The notes under the pieces are model-generated. The model ran no database searches and was not told the origin of the DNA. It saw only the letters and a list, made by a program, of their open reading frames with translations. The position numbers were made by a program, and so were the translations under genes. Below are positions 8,041 through 13,094 of a stretch of DNA of 13,094 bases, piece by piece (within the stretch, counting starts at the first letter, position 1; each line of letters begins with the position of its first letter). Origin of the DNA: Phycisphaerales bacterium UBA4658 (lineage in GTDB: Bacteria > Planctomycetota > Phycisphaerae > Phycisphaerales > UBA1924); contig DHLW01000022.1 of the NCBI GenBank assembly GCA_002405485.1, positions 1 through 13,094 on the forward strand, given 5' to 3'.

Positions 8041-8221
8041 GTGCCACCGACTGTGGCTTTACATAGTCGGAGTTCTTGGCGTCGAGGGGCACCGACTGCT
8101 CCGAGCAGCAGTCGCTGGCACGAGATACAATCGGTGACACCCATCCACCCGTGGATCGGATGATCGCGGTAGACGATCGGGGCCACCTGCCCCAACGCAT
8201 TTGGCAACCGACCCATCGGTT
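8041..8221 (+). ncRNA. Candidate structured RNA or leader: hairpin cluster upstream of the SIR2-like gene
   Basis: Four perfect stem-loops and one with a single G-U pair lie within 181 bases. They are CCGACTGTG/CATAGTCGG at 8047-8070 (9 pairs with one G-U, 6-base loop); CGACTGCT/AGCAGTCG at 8093-8114 (8 pairs, 6-base loop); ATCCAC/GTGGAT at 8143-8156; GGGGC/GCCCC at 8179-8193; and AACCGA/TCGGTT at 8206-8221. The first two share the CACCGACTG start and look like a duplicated stem. A longer alternative pairs 8041-8052 with 8110-8121 (11 of 12). There is no promoter or terminator that I can assign, and strand is uncertain. Function unknown; chance hairpins in GC-rich DNA remain possible. Confidence 0.35.
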
Positions 8222-8277
8222 TCGCCTCAAGCGATGGAAAAGCCGCAGAGGTAGACAGTCGGCATGTGTCTTAATGT

Positions 8278-9390
8278 ATGGCGAAGACTGGAATCAACCT
8301 AGATGACATCGGATTACCGATACTTCAGGGTCGCGAAGGCAGTCTTGGATGGTCGCTGTGCATCGGCGCTGGAACTTCCCGAGGAATATTCCCTGACTGG
8401 GGAATGCTAGTACATAAACTGATAGGAGAAGATGTCGGAGCCAAGGAATCCGAGACAGTATTCACAGAAATGGCGAACCGGTTTGGACTAGACGCATTGA
8501 TTCGTGCTGCTCAGGACCGGCTAAAACAAAACGACGAAGAATTTTCCAACACGTTGTCGCGCGTGCTTTATGCAGACGCCCAGACCACTATCGGGGACGA
8601 TTGGCCTGGAATCGCCAGTGCGCTATCTGCCCGCCATCCAGGTGATGTACCACAGAGCCACTGGAAGCTATTGCTTGAGGTGATCGCCCGGCACTATCCC
8701 CACGTTTCGGCTCGGGGAATAGCTAACACCGTGGTGTCTGTGCTTGGCACGCATAAATCACCGAACTCTATACTCTCTTTCAATGCAGAGCCATTGTTGT
8801 TCGCATTAATAAACGCAGAGGTTTTTGCCGGCTTTGTGCAGCCGGCAAGCAAAAGTGCGGGCGACGGATGTAGTCCTCAGAAACCAGTTGATCGTGTGGT
8901 TGGCGTCACTTCGTTTCAGTCCTCGAATAGGCCCGCCTACTGCTTTTGTCACGGACTACTACCAATCCCCGGACGTCTGCAGCGACGCAAGTATGGTAGT
9001 CGCGAACAGTCGGTTGGTCTTTCACGACTTGTTTTCTCAGAAAGCCAATACCTGCAAATTGCATCAAGTACCTTCTCTTGGCAATCTGCTGTTTTCTTAA
9101 AAACGGTAATGACAACTCCAACGGTGTTTGTCGGAGTATCGTTGGCAGATCCAAACATGCGGCGTTGGCTGTCATGGGCTCACGATATGCGTCAAGAAGA
9201 GATTCAGACGATGGAGGGCTCTCCCAAACCGTCTACAACGCATTTTTGGATTAATAAGCGACCGAATTCAAGAGCAATCATCGAGTGGACAGAGTCAGCT
9301 GTTGCACACTTGGGTGTGCGTCTAGTGTGGATCGACGAATGGTCCAAGGCTGGAAGCGCACTCAAGCAGTTGCTTCATGGACGTGCCTGA
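8278..9390 (+). CDS. Lone SIR2-like domain protein, putative NAD+-consuming defence effector
   Basis: 370 residues. The order of motifs is that of the bacterial SIR2-like family: CIGAGTS-R-G (residues 28-36, nucleotide-binding loop), P-D-W (39-41), LSFNAEPLL (167-174, with N169 at the catalytic Asn position), CHGLLP (224-229, with H225 at the catalytic His), LVFSESQY (251-258) and FVGVSLADPNMRRWL (284-298). Such domains, when in defence systems, cleave NAD+ during phage infection; whether this one does so is inference. No second effector, Argonaute, STAND or TIR partner is encoded nearby and no membrane helix is seen. The ATG at 8278 follows an in-frame TAA by one codon, so no earlier start exists; there is no clear Shine-Dalgarno sequence. 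GC is about 47% on a hand-counted line (8401-8460) against 63% on a line in eno (7081-7140), and rare codons such as ATA and CTA occur, suggesting recent transfer. Confidence 0.82.
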   Translation: MAKTGINLDDIGLPILQGREGSLGWSLCIGAGTSRGIFPDWGMLVHKLIGEDVGAKESETVFTEMANRFGLDALIRAAQDRLKQNDEEFSNTLSRVLYADAQTTIGDDWPGIASALSARHPGDVPQSHWKLLLEVIARHYPHVSARGIANTVVSVLGTHKSPNSILSFNAEPLLFALINAEVFAGFVQPASKSAGDGCSPQKPVDRVVGVTSFQSSNRPAYCFCHGLLPIPGRLQRRKYGSREQSVGLSRLVFSESQYLQIASSTFSWQSAVFLKTVMTTPTVFVGVSLADPNMRRWLSWAHDMRQEEIQTMEGSPKPSTTHFWINKRPNSRAIIEWTESAVAHLGVRLVWIDEWSKAGSALKQLLHGRA

Positions 9391-9401
9391 CCTACAGGTC
9401 A
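9388..9401. repeat. Palindrome TGACCT-AC-AGGTCA over the SIR2-like stop codon
   Basis: A perfect 6-bp inverted repeat with a 2-base spacer includes the TGA stop of the SIR2-like gene. The spacer is too short for an RNA hairpin with all pairs, so it looks more like a protein-binding dyad or chance. Confidence 0.4.
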
Positions 9402-9524
9402 CTTGGACTCCAGCTGACAAAAGCCACTCACTTTAAACCCCGCGATGCTTCGGCGAGCCGTCGCATCCGCCACTAGGCGCGTTCCATCGCCAATGAGGAA
9501 CGGCGGGGAGTTGCCAAGATTGAA

Positions 9525-9542
9525 GAACCGCGTTAGCGGTTC
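9525..9542. repeat. Perfect hairpin GAACCGC-GTTA-GCGGTTC
   Basis: Seven perfect base pairs with a 4-base loop, 134 bases behind the SIR2-like stop and near the point where base composition changes. No T-run follows on the plus strand; on the minus strand the hairpin is followed by TTCAATCTT, a poor U-tract. It may be a weak terminator for one of the converging transcripts or mark an island edge. Confidence 0.4.
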
Positions 9543-9693
9543 GGAGCATAATAGGCAAGCATGCCAGGTAGTCAGGTGACACGTCAACCAATGAAACACG
9601 TTGGTCTCGGCTCCGCCGCGGGCTGTCTTTGCCCCCCCGCCCCGAGGGGTCGCAAGGCACGAGCCGCATCCCCTCTGGGGGGGAGGGGAGAGA

Positions 9694-9819
9694 CACACAG
9701 TTGTGCGGTTGCGGCACTCGGCTGAGCGGGGAAGGCACACGGCTGTGCGGTGGTCATGCTCGGCGGCGCGGGTGGGGCGCACGGCTGTGGGTTTGATTTC
9801 ATCGGCCGCGCGGCCGCCG
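9694..9819. repeat. Three imperfect 42-bp tandem repeats
   Basis: Copies start at 9694, 9736 and 9778. Each opens with a version of CACACGGCTGTGCGGT and has a GC-rich second half around CTCGGC. Copies 2 and 3 are closest to each other; copy 3 ends near the CGGCCGCGCGGCCG run at 9803-9816. The period is an exact multiple of three, so all frames stay open and give 14-residue repeats, but none belongs to a gene I can support. Confidence 0.6.
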
Positions 9820-9915
9820 CGCACGTCTGCGCCGGCATGACAAAGGGCCGCGTGGAACCGCCAAACGCCGCGCCGACGCCCTTCCCCGCCCCCTCCCCAC
9901 CTCCCCCACCCAACC

Positions 9916-12900
9916 TCACGCACATCCTGCAAACCAAATGTTGAGATACGCGAACAGGTCCTCGATCGTCAGGCCGTTCACGCCGTTCACATCGCATCGC
10001 GGATCGCCAAGGAACCACGCGTTGAGATAGGTGAAGAGGTCGCCGATCGTCAGACTGGCGTTGCAATCAAAGTCCGCGACGCAGACCGTCAGCGTGGCCG
10101 GCACGGCGTTCACCACGCCGCACCCACTCAGGAGCCCGGACCGGAATCGAATCACCCGCGGATGCGTCCCCAGGACCACGCCACTCACCGACAGCGTGCT
10201 GGTGTCCGCCCCGGCATGGGTGAAGCTCAACCCGCTTGACGGCTCGGTGAACACACTCCCCGCAAGCGGGACATACACCCCGCTCTCTGCAGGCGACTCG
10301 ACCGACCACGCCGTCCCCGTCGCCCCCGTCGCGGCGACGGTGAACGAGCCGCTGGCCGTCGGGCACCGCACGATCGATGTCGGATTGCTCGTGATCGCGA
10401 CCGCCGGGGCGATCGGGATCTCGATGAACTGATTCCCGGCGATCGCGGCAAAGTTGACGCTCCGCGGATCGCCGAGGTTCGTCGTGCCCGGGGGCATCGG
10501 AGCCATGCTCTGATTGGACACAAAGTCGTTGAACGCACCGTTGATGAACGCGCAGACCTTGATCCCGCAGGTGGGATTGCCAAGCACGCTCAGCGGGATC
10601 ATGATCTCGATGCCGGTGTTGACTCCGGCTCCTGAGGATGGCCCGAAACCCGCCGTCACGCCGGCAATATTGGAGTTGTTGATCGCCGCGCGAACCCCGA
10701 GCGTGTCCTGCCCGCCGCTGAGGCTCCCGTTGCCCGCGGCGGTCGTGGAGCCGAGGTACGCGATCGGCCCCGCGCCGACGGTCGGAATCTCAACGAAGTC
10801 GACATACATCCGGTACTCGATCCCGTCGCTTGCCCCCTGAAGCTGGAAGTACCGATCGGCCTCGAACCCGGCATCGAACCGCAGCCCATCGGTCGGCGTC
10901 GTCGACGCCATCTGCGCAAGCGACACCGCAAACGGCGGCTCGACCCCGATGAGCCGGTTCTGTCCGCCGGGGACCGAGTCGATGAAGATCTCCAGGTCAT
11001 TGAAGTTGGATTCGAGGTTGCCCGGGAGGAACAGGAACAGGTTCGAACCGATGACCCGCGCGTACGCGCCGTTCAGTTCCGACCCGTCGGCGAAGCCGGT
11101 GAGCCCAAGCGTGTTATCGCCAAAGCCCGTGGCCGTCGTCTGCACCGCCAGCGGCGGGCCGTACGAGGCGTCCAGGGAGCCATCGATGCACGGCACGAGC
11201 GACGGCCCGCAATCACTGGGGATCGTGAGCGAGTACGTGCCACCATGGCCGCGATCCCTGTACACCCGCACGAAGTACCGCCCGGGGGTGAGCGCACGCG
11301 TCAAGGTCGCCGTGCCCGCGCTGTTGGGCGTCGCCGACTGCAGGAGTGCGCCCGCCGGGCTGTAGAGCTGCAGCCGCTGATCCGCCGTCGACACCCAGGA
11401 GAAACTGGCGGAGAACGTGCCGGTGAACGTGGACGCGATGTCAACGAAGAACCAGTCCTGGAAACTCGTCAGAACCAGGTTGGTGGTCGTGCCGGGCGAC
11501 AGCGGCTTGGCCGTCGCCTGGGTGAAGTTGGGCGCAAACGCGTCATCGCCGGGCGCGACGATGAAGGGCGCCATGGATCCGATCGACCCATCCACACGGC
11601 CATAGATGTTGTTGACATCGGTCACCGGCGTGCATGAGTTCAGGTCCGCACCGGTGAAGAAGCACGTGCCGTACAACTGCCCGATGATCTGACCCTGATC
11701 GTTGAACAGCGGCGACCCGGAGCTTCCACCCTCTGTCCGCCCGTCGAACCACCTCAGCCAGTAGAACTGCGAGAGCGGCAGCGTCCCGCAACTCGGCCCG
11801 CTGCTCACAAAGTTGTACGCGGCATAGCGCTTGAAGGTCCCGCCCGGATGGTGCACCCCGATGGCGGGCGTGCTCGTCGTCGTTCCCAGCGGCGAAAAAG
11901 TCTGCGCCGACCGCGCGTCGTCCGACAGACGCAGCAGCGTGTGGTCGTACCCGCTCCCGATCGGACTGCCCGTCAGCAGTGTCGCACCGCTCGTCACCGG
12001 CAGGCTGCCCAGGGACGGCACCGCTCCATTGCAGCTCGGCGTCTGGTAGAACCAGTACACGTTCAGCGTGTCCGCCACCGCCTGCGTGGAGAGGCAGTGA
12101 TCGGCCGTCAGGAAGAACGCGGGGAAGTACCCCGGCGCGTTCTCATCGATCAGCGCCCCCGTGCACACGAAGCTGCTGCCGCCCACCTGATAGAGCATCC
12201 GGCCGACGCAGTTCTGCATCCACGGCCGCGCAAGCGTTCGGCAGTTCACATCAACGTTGCAGCTCAGCTCCCGCTGGCCGACTCTCGGCACGCCGCGATA
12301 GTTGTGAACAAGCGCGGAGATCGCCAGCACGGCTTGGCCATCCACCCCGGCCGGCACATGCACCTCGATGCACGCCGTGTCCCCGTCAATCTCCGGCGCA
12401 TACAGGAACCCTCGCTGGCCGGGGCCGTGATCATAAAAACGACGACCATCGACGCGCGGATTCATCGGAGCAATCGTCAGCGATGCACCGGGAGGCAACT
12501 CGAGCTTCGCGAAGTTCACGCCTAGAGACCTTGCCCCGACCGAACGGAGCATCGCACGCCAGATCCTCGACCCATCGGCCTGTACTTCCCACATGCCGTG
12601 CGTCGACGTTGAGATCGGACCATTGCTCAGCGGACGCACGATGCCCACCCGATGCGGGAGGCCGGGCTGGCCATCCCTCGCCTCATCTTCGGCCATGATG
12701 GCCGCGAAATCGGGCAATGCCAACTCATCGCCCGCCGCATTGATCCACGCCGCTGGATCAACGCTCGGATGCGCACGCAGAGGAGCGAAATCCGGAGCCG
12801 AGTCCCCAAGCCCGGCGAGCGCCGGCGCCTGCCATATCGGGAGGACCGGCGCACCCGGGTCACCGAGGGTGCCACCGCTGAGCAGTCCAATACCCGCCGC

Positions 12901-12942
12901 AAACGCCGCACATGGAACAACCCGGAAGTCCGCTCTTCTCAT
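9916..12942 (-). CDS. Secreted mosaic trypsin-like protease (lysyl-endopeptidase-like) with Phycisphaerae-type C-terminal motif
   Basis: 1008 residues. The ATG at 12942 is chosen over the in-frame GTG at 12957 because a perfect GGAGG (complement of 12951-12955) sits 8 bases before it and it gives a normal signal peptide (MRR..., hydrophobic to about residue 23). Residues about 225-455 are a chymotrypsin-fold protease with H282 (FLTADHC), D333 (YDHTLL) and S408 (TEGGSSGSPLF); the setting resembles Achromobacter lysyl endopeptidase. Many Cys suggest disulfides. Residues about 485-575 look like a PPC (pre-peptidase C-terminal) domain, 585-845 like a beta-sandwich region (AYARVIGSNLFLFL, FIDSVPGGQN), and 850-953 Ig-like. 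The end (957-1008) has two copies of TIxDLFxYLNxWF after Asp/Asn-rich loops (DFDCNASL, DVNGVNGL), dockerin-like in appearance. Exported; substrate unknown. No partner gene is in the window. Confidence 0.92.
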   Translation of the reverse strand: MRRADFRVVPCAAFAAGIGLLSGGTLGDPGAPVLPIWQAPALAGLGDSAPDFAPLRAHPSVDPAAWINAAGDELALPDFAAIMAEDEARDGQPGLPHRVGIVRPLSNGPISTSTHGMWEVQADGSRIWRAMLRSVGARSLGVNFAKLELPPGASLTIAPMNPRVDGRRFYDHGPGQRGFLYAPEIDGDTACIEVHVPAGVDGQAVLAISALVHNYRGVPRVGQRELSCNVDVNCRTLARPWMQNCVGRMLYQVGGSSFVCTGALIDENAPGYFPAFFLTADHCLSTQAVADTLNVYWFYQTPSCNGAVPSLGSLPVTSGATLLTGSPIGSGYDHTLLRLSDDARSAQTFSPLGTTTSTPAIGVHHPGGTFKRYAAYNFVSSGPSCGTLPLSQFYWLRWFDGRTEGGSSGSPLFNDQGQIIGQLYGTCFFTGADLNSCTPVTDVNNIYGRVDGSIGSMAPFIVAPGDDAFAPNFTQATAKPLSPGTTTNLVLTSFQDWFFVDIASTFTGTFSASFSWVSTADQRLQLYSPAGALLQSATPNSAGTATLTRALTPGRYFVRVYRDRGHGGTYSLTIPSDCGPSLVPCIDGSLDASYGPPLAVQTTATGFGDNTLGLTGFADGSELNGAYARVIGSNLFLFLPGNLESNFNDLEIFIDSVPGGQNRLIGVEPPFAVSLAQMASTTPTDGLRFDAGFEADRYFQLQGASDGIEYRMYVDFVEIPTVGAGPIAYLGSTTAAGNGSLSGGQDTLGVRAAINNSNIAGVTAGFGPSSGAGVNTGIEIMIPLSVLGNPTCGIKVCAFINGAFNDFVSNQSMAPMPPGTTNLGDPRSVNFAAIAGNQFIEIPIAPAVAITSNPTSIVRCPTASGSFTVAATGATGTAWSVESPAESGVYVPLAGSVFTEPSSGLSFTHAGADTSTLSVSGVVLGTHPRVIRFRSGLLSGCGVVNAVPATLTVCVADFDCNASLTIGDLFTYLNAWFLGDPRCDVNGVNGLTIEDLFAYLNIWFAGCA
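9920..10074 (-). repeat. Two-copy C-terminal DLFxYLNxWF repeat inside the protease gene
   Basis: Residues about 957-1008 contain two units of about 25 residues, each an Asp/Asn-rich loop (DFDCNASL; DVNGVNGL) followed by TI-G/E-DLF-T/A-YLN-A/I-WF. The loops resemble EF-hand or dockerin calcium loops. I recall this tail on many exported Phycisphaerae proteins, where it might act in sorting or anchoring; that role is inference. Confidence 0.7.
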
Positions 12943-13094
12943 GATCCAATCCTCCACGAGACTCAGCTTGCCCCGCAGACCCCAGGAATCGGGAACCCGG
13001 CCTCGTACAGAGTACCAAGCGGCTCTCAGCCCGCAACCACTGTCCGTGTGAAGGCAACGTGAATGGCCGCCAGACCTCGGAGGATCGATCTCCC
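12943..13094. other. Upstream region of the protease gene
   Basis: About 150 bases to the right edge. It holds the GGAGG ribosome-binding site (complement of 12951-12955) and presumably the protease promoter, but no convincing -35/-10 pair on the minus strand. No gene is supported on either strand. Confidence 0.5.

Larger units (their letters stand above)
7773..8277. other. 505-base gene-free stretch between eno and the SIR2-like gene
   Basis: No open frame here has a recognisable domain or ribosome-binding site. The left half (7781-7960) holds three repeat-like elements: AGCCCGAAGCGCAAGCGAGG, a strong GCAA-loop hairpin, and purine-rich cgcagagacgc / ccacagaggcaccgagg units. The right half (8043-8221) is a run of short perfect hairpins. 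It ends directly at the SIR2-like start codon. Confidence 0.7.
9391..9915. other. 525-base gene-free stretch between the SIR2-like gene and the protease gene
   Basis: The GC content returns to high values at about 9600. Long open frames exist on the minus strand but show low-complexity Pro/Ala/Arg-rich translations created by the 42-bp repeats and carry no domain. Visible items are a dyad over the SIR2-like stop, a hairpin at 9525-9542, a hairpin at 9669-9689 and the tandem repeat at 9694-9819. No terminator with a T-run is seen for either flanking gene. Confidence 0.65.

Noticed and set aside
8041..8277. Retron-type ncRNA with a SIR2 effector
   Set aside because: No reverse transcriptase is encoded in the window, so a retron cannot be supported.
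9525..9560. Integron attC site suggested by GTTAGC in a hairpin
   Set aside because: GTTAGCG does not fit GTTRRRY and no paired outer and inner core sites are present; there is no integrase gene.
9669..9689. Hairpin TCCCCTC/GAGGGGA as terminator of the protease transcript
   Set aside because: No U-tract follows on the minus strand, and G/C homopolymer runs make such stems likely by chance.
9694..9819. CRISPR array
   Set aside because: The 42-bp units are adjacent tandem copies with no unique spacers, and no cas gene is nearby.
9584..10066. Minus-strand open frame of 160 codons covering the 42-bp repeats and the protease 3' end
   Set aside because: Its repetitive Pro/Ala/Cys-rich translation is created by the tandem DNA repeat, it overlaps the protease in another frame and has no domain.
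12943..12957. GTG at 12957 as the start of the protease
   Set aside because: It would place the GGAGG inside the coding sequence; the ATG at 12942 uses that GGAGG at normal spacing and gives a clean signal peptide.

Overview
The window is high-GC bacterial DNA that most likely comes from a planctomycete of the Phycisphaerae (Phycisphaerales-like). The main clue is the secreted protease at the right end, which finishes in two copies of the 'DLFxYLNxWF' C-terminal motif that I associate with exported proteins of that group. A second clue is the AGCCCGAAGCGCAAGCGAGG motif behind enolase, which I recall as a planctomycete intergenic repeat. Both attributions are from memory, not from a search.

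Left part (1-5524, all + strand). The 3' part of a SpoIIE/PP2C serine phosphatase gene runs in from the left edge. It is followed by a tightly coupled four-gene membrane redox module (934-3209): a two-helix membrane protein, a single-helix membrane peptide, a ferric-reductase-like heme protein fused to a Rieske [2Fe-2S] domain, and a membrane-anchored protein with a C-H-C-C motif. The junctions overlap by 4, 4 and 8 bases and each gene has a good ribosome-binding site. Next comes a second overlapping set: a DinB-like protein, an NRDE/TANGO2-like protein and panC (coenzyme A biosynthesis).

Middle (5525-7772). A PhoU-like gene on the minus strand converges on panC and is divergent from enolase, which is on the plus strand. 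PhoU has lost the aspartate of its second metal motif.

Accessory island (about 7773-9915). About 500 bases without a gene carry planctomycete-type dispersed repeats and then a dense run of perfect hairpins. These lead directly into one gene of clearly lower GC and different codon use, encoding a lone SIR2-like protein with the NADase-type Asn and His retained. This is the best candidate for an uncharacterised system: a solitary putative defence NADase with a structured, possibly transcribed, leader. Behind it are about 525 more bases without a convincing gene, including three copies of a 42-bp imperfect tandem repeat.

Right part (9916-13094). A large minus-strand gene encodes an exported mosaic serine protease with a lysyl-endopeptidase-like catalytic domain, a PPC-like domain, further beta-rich domains and the C-terminal motif. 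The last about 150 bases hold its upstream region and nothing else I can identify.
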